From positions 372,001 through 436,000 of the forward strand of contig NZ_SSOA01000001.1 in assembly GCF_004801395.1 (NCBI RefSeq): a stretch of DNA of 64,000 nucleotides, in the 5' to 3' direction. Source of the DNA: Gillisella terrae. Lineage in GTDB: Bacteria > Pseudomonadota > Alphaproteobacteria > Rhizobiales > Rhizobiaceae. This document shows, piece after piece, positions 55,876 to 64,000 of the stretch. Under the pieces are notes generated by a model. That model was not told the DNA's origin and searched no databases. It saw only the letters and a program-made list of their open reading frames with translations. The number at the start of each line of letters is the position of its first letter. The stretch's first letter is position 1. Position numbers and translations under genes: made by a program.

Positions 55876-57285
55876 ATGATTCCGGTCACCAGTTTTAAAA
55901 ATCAAAAGCTTGCTCTGTTTGGCTTAGGCGGCTCCGGCTTTGCCACGGCGCGAGCACTGATTGCAGGTGGCGCGGATGTAACCGTTTGGGATGATAATCC
56001 CGACAGCGTGGAAAAAGCCCGCACAGAGGGCTTGAAGGCCGAGGATCTGCGTGAGCTTGACTGGTCCGCTCTCGCTGCATTTGTGTTGTCGCCGGGTGTG
56101 CCGCTGACCCATCCCAAGCCGCATTGGACTGTGGAGCTGGCCCATGCCGCCAATGTGGCGATTATTGGTGATGTGGAGTTGTTTGTGCGTGAGCGCCGTC
56201 TGCGCGCGCCCGACTGCCCGTTTATTGCCATCACCGGCACCAATGGCAAATCGACCACCACGGCATTGATCGCCCACATCTTGCGCGCCAGCGGCCGCGA
56301 TGTGCAGATGGGTGGCAATATTGGCACGGCAGTGCTGACCCTTGAACCACCCCAAGCCAAGCACTTTTATGTGGTCGAATGCTCGTCTTATCAGATTGAT
56401 CTCACCCCAACCATCAACCCCTCGGTTGGGATCGTGCTCAACCTTACACCTGACCATCTCGATCGCCATGGCGATATGCAGCGTTACGCCGACATCAAGA
56501 ACAGACTTGTTGAGGGCAGCGATATTGCCATTGTCGGCGTGGATGACAGCTACACCCGGCGCATTGCCGAACGGTTGGAAAATGCCAACCGTCAGGTCAT
56601 TCGCATTTCTCAGCATGAGCCGGTTGCGCAAGGCTTTTACAATCAGGATCACAGGATTTATCTGGGAACAGAGCAGGGCGGTGATCTTGTTGCTGATCTA
56701 AACGGCATTCCCACGCTGCGCGGCAGCCACAATGCCCAGAATGCGGCAGCCGCCATTGCGGCCTGCCTTGCTGTTGGCTTGTCGGAAGATGAAGTGCGCT
56801 CTGGTCTTGCCTCGTTTGGCGGGCTGAAACATCGGATGCAGCCGGTTGGGCGGCGCGGCAAGGTGGTTTTTGTCAATGACAGCAAGGCAACCAATGCGGA
56901 AGCCGCTGCTCCTGCGCTGTCGAGCTATGATCGCATCTACTGGATTGCCGGTGGCGTGCCGAAAGCGGGCGGCATTGCCAGTCTTTCGCCTTTGTTTTCG
57001 CGCATTGCCAAAGCCTATCTGATTGGTCAGGCCGCACCCGATTTTGCGGCAACGCTGGGCAATGATGTGCCGTTTGAAATGTCCGAAACATTGGAGCAGG
57101 CCGTTCGCCATGCGGCCGTTGATGCCGAGGCCGATGGGGCGGAGGTGGCCGTGATGCTATCCCCGGCTTGCGCAAGCTTCGATCAGTATAAGAATTTTGA
57201 AGTGCGTGGCGATGCCTTTGTGACGCTGGTCGCCGGGCTGCAAGACGTGACAATGCTGGTGCAACAGGTCTCAGGAGAGCAATGA
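55876..57285 (+). CDS. murD: UDP-MurNAc-L-Ala:D-glutamate ligase MurD
   Basis: 469 residues. The N-terminal Rossmann-like [14 protein letters not shown] binds the UDP-sugar, the ATP loop is [14 protein letters not shown], and [12 protein letters not shown] and [12 protein letters not shown] are Mur-ligase signatures. It adds D-Glu to UDP-MurNAc-L-Ala. Its stop lies 1 base before the ftsW ATG. Confidence 0.95.
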   Translation: MIPVTSFKNQKLALFGLGGSGFATARALIAGGADVTVWDDNPDSVEKARTEGLKAEDLRELDWSALAAFVLSPGVPLTHPKPHWTVELAHAANVAIIGDVELFVRERRLRAPDCPFIAITGTNGKSTTTALIAHILRASGRDVQMGGNIGTAVLTLEPPQAKHFYVVECSSYQIDLTPTINPSVGIVLNLTPDHLDRHGDMQRYADIKNRLVEGSDIAIVGVDDSYTRRIAERLENANRQVIRISQHEPVAQGFYNQDHRIYLGTEQGGDLVADLNGIPTLRGSHNAQNAAAAIAACLAVGLSEDEVRSGLASFGGLKHRMQPVGRRGKVVFVNDSKATNAEAAAPALSSYDRIYWIAGGVPKAGGIASLSPLFSRIAKAYLIGQAAPDFAATLGNDVPFEMSETLEQAVRHAAVDAEADGAEVAVMLSPACASFDQYKNFEVRGDAFVTLVAGLQDVTMLVQQVSGEQ

Positions 57286-57286
57286 C

Positions 57287-58441
57287 ATGGTAAGCCGCGC
57301 ACAACGAGGCGCTTTGGCCGACTGGTTCTGGACCATAGACCGCGTTTTTCTGGTGATATTCATTGTGCTTTTGGGCATTGGCTTCATGCTGTCTTTTGCG
57401 GCATCGCCAGCGGTGGCCGAGCGCATCGGGCTTGACAGCTTTCACTTTGTGCGCAGACAGGCAGCCTTTACCGTGCCGTGTCTGATCACCATGATCGGCA
57501 TTTCATTTCTCACGCCCCGGCAGGTTCGCCGCGCCGCACTGCTGATCTTGCTTGCCTCCATCGCCATGATGATTTTGGCGCTGTTCTTTGGCCCTGAGGT
57601 CAAGGGTGCGCACCGCTGGATCAATTTTGGCAGCCTCTCCATTCAGCCATCTGAGTTTATGAAACCCGCCTTTGTGGTGGTCTGCGCCTGGCTGTTTGCC
57701 GAGCATGCGCGCCAGCCTGATATTCCGGGCAATTTCTTCGCCATCCTGCTGTTCATGGTCGTGGTGGCACTGTTGATGGTGCAGCCAGACTTTGGTCAGA
57801 CGGTTTTGACGTCGGTGGTCTGGGGCGGCATGTTTTTCATGGCCGGTGTGCCGTGGATTTTCATTGTGCTTTTGGCCGTGGGCGGCGGCGTTGGCTCAAC
57901 CCTTGCCTATTATACCATGCCGCACGTTGCCGGTCGTATTGACCGCTTTTTGACTGGCGATGGCGATACCTTTCAGGTGGACACGGCGCGTGAGGCGATT
58001 ATTCGCGGCAACTGGTTTGGTGTTGGCCCCGGCGAAGGCATTGTGAAACGTATCATTCCCGATGCGCACACCGACTTCATCTTCTCGGTGGCGGCCGAAG
58101 AGTTCGGCATCATCTTTTGCATGGTTCTGGTGGCCATCTTTGCCTTTCTCGTCATCCGTGGCCTGCGCCATGCGTTTCGTGAGAAAAACGACTTCAACCG
58201 TTTTGCTGTCGCCGGTCTGGTGTTGCAGATTGGTGTGCAGTCGATGATCAATATCGGCGTTAATCTCGAGCTTCTGCCAGCAAAGGGCATGACCTTGCCG
58301 CTGATTTCCTATGGTGGTTCTTCCATGGTGGCCATTGGCATTACCGCCGGTTTCATTCTGGCATTGACCCGCCATCGTCCTGAACAGAGATCTCAAGAGC
58401 GGCGGTTGTTCCGCTCGGTCCAAAGCGTTGCTGCGGAGTAA
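57287..58441 (+). CDS. ftsW: Septal peptidoglycan glycosyltransferase FtsW
   Basis: 384 residues with about ten membrane helices of the SEDS family. Motifs: GAHRWINFGSLSIQPSEFMKP in the first half, TGDGDTFQVDTAREAI in the extracytoplasmic loop, and GMTLPLISYGGSSMVAIGI near the end. FtsW polymerises lipid II at the septum together with FtsI. AGGAG precedes the ATG. Confidence 0.96.
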   Translation: MVSRAQRGALADWFWTIDRVFLVIFIVLLGIGFMLSFAASPAVAERIGLDSFHFVRRQAAFTVPCLITMIGISFLTPRQVRRAALLILLASIAMMILALFFGPEVKGAHRWINFGSLSIQPSEFMKPAFVVVCAWLFAEHARQPDIPGNFFAILLFMVVVALLMVQPDFGQTVLTSVVWGGMFFMAGVPWIFIVLLAVGGGVGSTLAYYTMPHVAGRIDRFLTGDGDTFQVDTAREAIIRGNWFGVGPGEGIVKRIIPDAHTDFIFSVAAEEFGIIFCMVLVAIFAFLVIRGLRHAFREKNDFNRFAVAGLVLQIGVQSMINIGVNLELLPAKGMTLPLISYGGSSMVAIGITAGFILALTRHRPEQRSQERRLFRSVQSVAAE

Positions 58442-58444
58442 GCC

Positions 58445-59533
58445 ATGTCCAAAGGTTTGATCCTTCTTGCCGCCGGTGGTACCGGCGGCCACGTTTTTCC
58501 AGCCGAAGCGCTGGCCCATGAATTGCGGGCGCGCGGATATAGCGTGCATCTGGTCACCGATAGTCGGGCCGAACGTTATGCGGGCAAGTTTCCGGCCGAT
58601 GCCATTCATGTCGTGCCATCGGCAACCATCGGCTCGAAGAGCCCAATCAAAGTGTCACGCGCTTTGCTGACGCTGTGGCGGGGCTATCGCACCGCGCGCA
58701 CGTTACTTGCAAAGCTCAAGCCCAATGCGGTCATTGGCTTTGGTGGCTATCCCACCATTCCGCCGTTGATGGCGGCTTGCGCACTGAAAGTGCCGACCCT
58801 TATTCACGAGCAAAATGCGGTGATGGGCAGGGCCAATAAATTTCTGGCCTCACGGGTCAACAAGATTGCCGGTGGCTTTTTGCCAGCCGGTGGCGCTTAT
58901 GCCGACAAAACTGTGGTGACGGGTAATCCTGTGCGGCCAGCGGTGCTGGCGGCCTCCGAGATGGAGTATGTGTCCTCTGGCGATGGCGATCCATTCCAAC
59001 TGGTGGTGTTTGGCGGCAGCCAGGGCGCACAGCATTTTTCCAACACAGTTCCCGGTGCCATTTGCCTGCTGGATGATGTGTTGCGGGCGCGCCTTGTGGT
59101 GACCCAACAGGCGCGGCCGGAGGATGTGGCGCAGGTGCAAGGCTGTTATGCCAAGCTTAAGATCCCCGCTGAAGTATCGCCGTTTTTTGGCGATATGGCC
59201 GATCGTATCGGCAAAGCCAATCTGGTGATCTCGCGGTCGGGTGCATCAACGGTATCGGAGCTTGCGGTGATTGGCAGGCCCGCCATTCTGGTGCCTTATC
59301 CTTTTGCGCTCGACCATGATCAGGCGGCCAATGCCGCCACTATGGCAGGCCTTGGTGGTGCTGTGGTGGTGCCACAATCGCAAATGACACCGGAGAAGCT
59401 GGCGGCGAAATTGAAAGCGTGGATGACCAGCCCGGAAAAAATGAGCGAAATGGCGGCAGCCGCCGCCAAGGCAGGGCAACCACAGGCAGCAGGCTTGCTT
59501 GCTGACGTGGTTGAGTCTATTGCCAGACAATGA
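58445..59533 (+). CDS. murG: UDP-GlcNAc:undecaprenyl-PP-MurNAc-pentapeptide GlcNAc transferase MurG
   Basis: 362 residues. LAAGGTGGHVFPAEALA is the N-terminal glycine-rich loop, GFGGYPTIPPLMAA and HEQNAVMGRANKFL follow, and the donor-binding C-half has VFGGSQGAQHFS and SRSGASTVSELAVIGRPAILVPYP. MurG converts lipid I to lipid II at the inner face of the membrane. Confidence 0.96.
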   Translation: MSKGLILLAAGGTGGHVFPAEALAHELRARGYSVHLVTDSRAERYAGKFPADAIHVVPSATIGSKSPIKVSRALLTLWRGYRTARTLLAKLKPNAVIGFGGYPTIPPLMAACALKVPTLIHEQNAVMGRANKFLASRVNKIAGGFLPAGGAYADKTVVTGNPVRPAVLAASEMEYVSSGDGDPFQLVVFGGSQGAQHFSNTVPGAICLLDDVLRARLVVTQQARPEDVAQVQGCYAKLKIPAEVSPFFGDMADRIGKANLVISRSGASTVSELAVIGRPAILVPYPFALDHDQAANAATMAGLGGAVVVPQSQMTPEKLAAKLKAWMTSPEKMSEMAAAAAKAGQPQAAGLLADVVESIARQ

Positions 59534-59563
59534 ATTGACGTCGATTTTGAGGGGAATGAACAG

Positions 59564-60979
59564 ATGAAAATGCCGCAAAGCATCGGCCTGGTCCACTTTA
59601 TCGGGATCGGCGGGATCGGCATGAGCGGCATTGCCGAAGTGCTGCATAACCTTGGCCATCGCGTGCAAGGCTCGGATCAGGCCGAGAGCGCCAATGTGCA
59701 GCGCCTTCGCGAGAAGGGCATTGAGGTTTTTGTAGGCCACAAGCCGGAAAACCTTGGCGATGCCGAGGTGATTGTGGTGTCCACCGCCATCAAGCCAAAC
59801 AATCGGGAGTTGATTGCAGCGCGCGAAAAGCTGCTGCCCATTGTGCGCCGGGCCGAAATGCTGGCCGAGTTGATGCGTTTTCGCAATGCTATTGCCATTG
59901 GCGGCACCCACGGCAAAACCACCACGACCTCCATGGTGGCAGCCCTTCTTGATGCTGGCCAGATGGACCCGACTGTTATCAACGGCGGTATCATCAATGC
60001 TTACGGCACAAATGCCCGCATGGGTGAGGGCGACTGGATGGTGGTCGAAGCCGACGAATCAGACGGCACCTTCCTGAAGCTGCCAGCCGATGTCGCGGTG
60101 GTCACCAATATCGACCCCGAGCATCTCGATCATTACGGCACGTTTGATGCAGCGCGCGCGGCCTTTCGGCAATTTGTTGAAAACGTGCCGTTCTACGGGT
60201 TTGGTGTGCTGTGCCTTGACCATCCCGAAGTGCAAGCATTGGTCAGCCGGATTGAAGACCGCAAGGTCGTGACTTACGGCGAAAACCCGCAGGCCGATGT
60301 GCGCTTTTCCAATGTGCGCATTGATGGCACCAAATCGATGTTTGATGTCGAAATCCGCCGTCGCCGCACAGGTCGAGTGTTCAACTTCAAGGATCTGGTG
60401 GTGCCTATGCCGGGCCGCCACAATATTTCCAACGCCTGCGCGGCGATTGCTGTTGCCAACCGGCTTGGCATTTCTGAAGAGGCAATCCGCAAGGGGCTTT
60501 CGTCTTTCGGTGGCGTCAAACGGCGCTTCACACTGACCGGCACCTGGAACGGCGTGCAGATTTTCGATGATTACGGTCACCACCCGGTTGAAATCAAGGC
60601 GGTGCTGAAAGCTGCGCGTGAGGCATGCTCTGGCCGAATCATTGCAGTGCATCAGCCGCACCGTTATTCGCGTCTTTCCAGCCTGTTCGATGATTTTGCC
60701 AATTGTTTTAACGATGCCAACAGCATTTTTATTTCGCCGGTCTATGCGGCGGGCGAGGATCCAATCGAAGGTTTTGACTCGGAAGCCCTTGTTTCCCGCA
60801 TTAAATCGGGCGGCCACCGCGATGCGCGCACTTTAGCGTCACCTGATCAGTTGGCTCAGGCAATATCAGCCATTGCGCAACCGGGTGATTTTGTGGTCCT
60901 GTTGGGGGCAGGAAATATCACGCATTGGGCAGCAGCACTGCCCAAGGAATTGGAAGCGCTTTCGGGAAAATCGGAATGA
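59564..60979 (+). CDS. murC: UDP-MurNAc:L-alanine ligase MurC
   Basis: 471 residues. [17 protein letters not shown] binds the UDP-sugar, [13 protein letters not shown] is the ATP loop, [14 protein letters not shown] and [11 protein letters not shown] follow, and [15 protein letters not shown] and FQPHRYSR-like [14 protein letters not shown] end the family pattern. It starts peptide assembly on UDP-MurNAc. A GAGGGGAAT site lies before the ATG. It overlaps murB by four bases. Confidence 0.96.
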   Translation: MKMPQSIGLVHFIGIGGIGMSGIAEVLHNLGHRVQGSDQAESANVQRLREKGIEVFVGHKPENLGDAEVIVVSTAIKPNNRELIAAREKLLPIVRRAEMLAELMRFRNAIAIGGTHGKTTTTSMVAALLDAGQMDPTVINGGIINAYGTNARMGEGDWMVVEADESDGTFLKLPADVAVVTNIDPEHLDHYGTFDAARAAFRQFVENVPFYGFGVLCLDHPEVQALVSRIEDRKVVTYGENPQADVRFSNVRIDGTKSMFDVEIRRRRTGRVFNFKDLVVPMPGRHNISNACAAIAVANRLGISEEAIRKGLSSFGGVKRRFTLTGTWNGVQIFDDYGHHPVEIKAVLKAAREACSGRIIAVHQPHRYSRLSSLFDDFANCFNDANSIFISPVYAAGEDPIEGFDSEALVSRIKSGGHRDARTLASPDQLAQAISAIAQPGDFVVLLGAGNITHWAAALPKELEALSGKSE

Positions 60980-61950
60980 AACAGGTCGATGGGGAAAAGT
61001 TGCTGGCTCGCTTGGGGCCGGGGGTCAGTGAGTTGCGGGGGCGCTTGACGCCGGACGCGCCAATGGATCGCGTTACATGGTTTCAGGCCGGCGGTCTGGC
61101 CGAGTTGATGTTCCAGCCGCATGACAAGGAAGACCTGATTACATTTCTGGCGCTGCTGCCAGAAGACGTGCCTTTGACTGTGGTGGGCGTTGGCTCTAAC
61201 CTTTTGGTGCGCGATGGCGGCATTCCGGGTGTGGTTGTGCGCCTGTCGGCCAAGGGCTTTGGCGGTCTTGATCTGGAAGGCGAAAACCGCATTCGTGCCG
61301 GTGCCATTTGCCCGGACAAGCACATTGCCGCAATGGCCATGGACAATAACATCGGCGGCTTTGCCTTTTACTACGGCATTCCCGGATCGATTGGCGGCGC
61401 TTTGAAAATGAACGCCGGTGCCAATGGCGGAGAAACCGCAGCACGTCTCGTTGAGGTTGAAGCGGTTGATCGTCAGGGCAATATCCATGTGCTGTCCAAT
61501 GCCGATATGGGCTACAGCTATCGCCATTCCTCTGCACCGGACGGTTTGATTTTCGTCAGCGGCCTGTTTGAGGGGTATGCTGATGAAAAGGCAAAGATTC
61601 GCACCGAAATGGATGCCGTGCGCCAGCATCGCGAAACCGTTCAGCCGGTGAAGGAAAAGACAGGCGGCTCCACCTTCAAAAATCCTGAAGGCCATTCGGC
61701 CTGGGAATTGATTGATGAAGCCGGTGGTCGTGGCTTGATGATTGGTGGCGCGCAAATGTCGTCGCTGCATTGCAACTTCATGATCAACACCGGGCAGGCG
61801 ACAGCCTATGAGCTGGAATATCTGGGCGAGACCATTCGCCGTCAGGTGTTTGAGAATTCCGGCATCAAGCTGCAATGGGAAATCAAGCGTCTCGGCTTGT
61901 TTATGCCAGAGCGTGAGGTTGAGCCCTTCCTCGGTGTCACCACCGAGTAA
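60976..61950 (+). CDS. murB: UDP-N-acetylenolpyruvoylglucosamine reductase MurB
   Basis: 324 residues from the ATG at 60976, which overlaps the murC stop as ATGA; a longer frame from 60925 overlaps murC further and lacks homology. FAD-binding pattern: [51 protein letters not shown], and the catalytic-Ser region [20 protein letters not shown]. It reduces enolpyruvoyl-UDP-GlcNAc to UDP-MurNAc with NADPH. The dcw transcript ends after this gene. Confidence 0.96.
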   Translation: MKQVDGEKLLARLGPGVSELRGRLTPDAPMDRVTWFQAGGLAELMFQPHDKEDLITFLALLPEDVPLTVVGVGSNLLVRDGGIPGVVVRLSAKGFGGLDLEGENRIRAGAICPDKHIAAMAMDNNIGGFAFYYGIPGSIGGALKMNAGANGGETAARLVEVEAVDRQGNIHVLSNADMGYSYRHSSAPDGLIFVSGLFEGYADEKAKIRTEMDAVRQHRETVQPVKEKTGGSTFKNPEGHSAWELIDEAGGRGLMIGGAQMSSLHCNFMINTGQATAYELEYLGETIRRQVFENSGIKLQWEIKRLGLFMPEREVEPFLGVTTE

Positions 61951-61966
61951 TCGCGATGCAAATACA

Positions 61967-62006
61967 TAAAAAGCCCGCCAAGTCATGGACTTGGCGGGCT
62001 TTTTTG
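61967..62006. terminator. Strong bidirectional terminator between murB and the MFS gene
   Basis: AAAGCCCGCCAAGTC and GACTTGGCGGGCTTT form a stem of about 15 bp with a short ATG loop, flanked by A-run and T-run, so it can stop transcription from both sides. Confidence 0.95.
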
Positions 62007-62042
62007 TTGTTCTGAATCTGATTCAACGTGTTCAGAAGGAGC

Positions 62043-63347
62043 TTAAACTTCGTCTTTGCCAGAGGCCAGAATGCACACCAGCGTGATCAGCGCGGCAAGG
62101 CCCATGTAATAGCCAACATAGTCAATGCCATAGTTGGAAAACAGCCATGTGGCGATGTAAGGCGCAAGGGATGCTCCAAAAATACCAGCCAGATTGAAGG
62201 TGATGGACGAGCCGGTATAGCGCACCGATGTGGGGAAGGGTGCTGCCAGCGCCGTACCGATCAAGCCATAGGTCATGCCCATCAGGGCCATGGAAAGGCC
62301 GGAGAACAGGAAAATCCCCACCGCACCACCCGTCATCAGGCTTGGCAGCAAGAATGAGAACAGGCCGATCAGCACCGTTGTTCCAATCAGCATTTCGCGA
62401 CGGCCAAAACGATCGCCGAGTTTGCCAATCAGAGGGATGAAAATGCCAAAGACCACAGAGCCGAGGATCTGAACTTCCAAGGCTTCCACAAAGGGCATGC
62501 CCAGCACTTTGATATTGTAAGACAGCAGGTAGGCAGAGCCGATATAGAATAATACAAAGGTTGCCAGCGCCACAAAGGTGCCAAGGAAAATGCTGCGCTT
62601 ATGGCTGCGAAACAGCTCGACCACGGGAACAGCAACACGCTCATGGGCATCAATGGCTTTTTGAAAGGCTGGTGTTTCGGTGATGGAAAAACGCACCCAC
62701 AGGCCAATGACGATCAGCACGGTTGAGGCCAGGAACGGCACGCGCCAGCCCCAGCTGAGCAAGGCATCCTTGGAGATGAAATGCAGCAAAATCCAAAACA
62801 GGCCAGAGGACAAGAACAGTCCAACGGGCGCACCCAACTGCGGGAACATGCCATACCAGCTGCGCTTGCCTTCGGGTGCATTTTCGGTGGCCAGCAGCAC
62901 TGCGCCGCCCCATTCGCCGCCAAGGCCAAAGCCCTGACCAAAGCGGCACAAAGCCAGCAGAAGCGGCGCAAACACGCCAATCTTCTCATAGGTTGGCAAA
63001 AGGCCAATCACTACTGTGGAAATGCCCATGGTCAAAAGGGCAGCCACCAATGTGGTTTTGCGGCCAATGCGGTCGCCAAAATGGCCAAAAACCACAGCGC
63101 CCATGGGCCTTGCAAAGAAGGCGATGGAGAAGGTAGCAAAGGAGGCCAGAAGCGCTGTTGTTGCATCACTGTTTGGGAAGAACAGGGTTGGGAAAACCAG
63201 CACGGCGGCCGTTGCATAAACATAAAAATCGAAAAATTCGATGGTGGTGCCAACCAGACTGGCCAGAAGCACGCGTGCAGGGGAATTTAATGCAGCAGAT
63301 GCTTGAGGCACAGAGGAGGGCGACACATTGCGTATCGCTTCATTCAT
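62043..63347 (-). CDS. MFS transporter of the metabolite:H+ symporter (MHS) family
   Basis: 434 residues with 12 hydrophobic segments. TTIEFFDFYVYATAAVLVFPTLFFP at helix 1 and FGHFGDRIGRKTTL between helices 2 and 3 are typical of the MHS branch (ShiA, ProP, KgtP relatives), as is GQGFGLGGEWGGAVLLATENAP at helix 4. Substrates in this branch are organic acids, shikimate or osmolytes. It lies opposite in strand between murB and ddlB, which are often adjacent or near in alphaproteobacteria, and it has its own promoter region at 63348-63619. Confidence 0.92.
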   Translation of the reverse strand: MNEAIRNVSPSSVPQASAALNSPARVLLASLVGTTIEFFDFYVYATAAVLVFPTLFFPNSDATTALLASFATFSIAFFARPMGAVVFGHFGDRIGRKTTLVAALLTMGISTVVIGLLPTYEKIGVFAPLLLALCRFGQGFGLGGEWGGAVLLATENAPEGKRSWYGMFPQLGAPVGLFLSSGLFWILLHFISKDALLSWGWRVPFLASTVLIVIGLWVRFSITETPAFQKAIDAHERVAVPVVELFRSHKRSIFLGTFVALATFVLFYIGSAYLLSYNIKVLGMPFVEALEVQILGSVVFGIFIPLIGKLGDRFGRREMLIGTTVLIGLFSFLLPSLMTGGAVGIFLFSGLSMALMGMTYGLIGTALAAPFPTSVRYTGSSITFNLAGIFGASLAPYIATWLFSNYGIDYVGYYMGLAALITLVCILASGKDEV

Positions 63348-63619
63348 ATTCTGTGTCCATTGCGGGGTTACGTCAAAGATGGGAGGCGCTGTAGCGCAAC
63401 TTTCTATCGCAAGAAAGCCAATTCCGGTAATTCTCCTAAAATCCCGACAGTTTCAGCCACCAAGAGCGAAGTGCTCTGCGTCAGGAAGTTAATCAAAGTA
63501 AACGGTTCATTAACCTTAATCAGTCTTTATCTAGGCATGTGACGGAACCTGCGCGAATCAAGCCGCAACTCTGGCGCAAGATAGAACGGGTTCTTTGTTG
63601 TTTCTCTTCGGGTGCGTGA

Positions 63620-64000
<381 letters not shown>

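Overview
The window looks like core chromosome of an alphaproteobacterium of the order Rhizobiales, most likely Rhizobiaceae (Agrobacterium, Allorhizobium or Rhizobium). The main grounds are a dcw (division and cell wall) cluster in the alphaproteobacterial order, paired btaA/btaB betaine-lipid genes, a PPi-type phosphofructokinase, several chemoreceptor and ABC-uptake genes, and the C-rich inverted repeats common between rhizobial genes. The genus is an inference from gene content. I see no tRNA, insertion sequence, prophage or CRISPR array.

Layout. Positions 1-5500 hold the 3' part of a YhaV-type toxin gene, a membrane acyltransferase, a histidinol-phosphate aminotransferase paralogue, a metal P-type ATPase with a TPC motif and a PP2C-like phosphatase. 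Positions 5700-15300 hold a soluble double-PAS chemoreceptor, a four-gene ABC uptake operon (binding protein, two permeases, ATPase), an amino-acid permease and an iron-type alcohol dehydrogenase that lacks one metal ligand. Positions 15400-25300 carry an orphan ParA-like ATPase, an L,D-transpeptidase, small metabolic proteins (BLH-type phosphatase, RidA), an AraC regulator, an acetolactate-synthase-like enzyme with a DMT exporter, a lipase-like hydrolase and a secreted RNase T2. Positions 25400-31650 carry ettA, a membrane chemoreceptor and an ArsR-methyltransferase regulator overlapping metF behind a perfect 22-bp palindrome. Positions 31650-47280 mix regulators with many wall-active enzymes (MltB, GH25 lysozyme, two SLT transglycosylases, an AmpD-like amidase), btaAB behind a Pho-box-like site, a serine hydrolase, PPi-PFK and a TerB/J-domain protein.

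Positions 47330-64000 are the conserved part: the RNase P RNA gene, then mraZ-rsmH-ftsL-ftsI-murE-murF-mraY-murD-ftsW-murG-murC-murB, all on the plus strand and mostly overlapping or nearly so. This run makes lipid II from UDP-GlcNAc precursors, flips and polymerises it (FtsW/FtsI) and regulates itself (MraZ). A strong bidirectional terminator and an opposite-strand MFS transporter gene then separate murB from ddlB, which runs off the window.

Most of the window is ordinary. The items most worth a second look are regulatory or small: a 10-bp-period ATGGG array upstream of mraZ (probable MraZ operator), the palindrome in front of the ArsR-methyltransferase/metF operon, a Pho-box-like site between btaA and a serine hydrolase, a 25-residue membrane-peptide gene with a perfect Shine-Dalgarno sequence, a hairpin between murF and mraY, and inverted-repeat elements. 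I do not see a clear undescribed multi-gene system.
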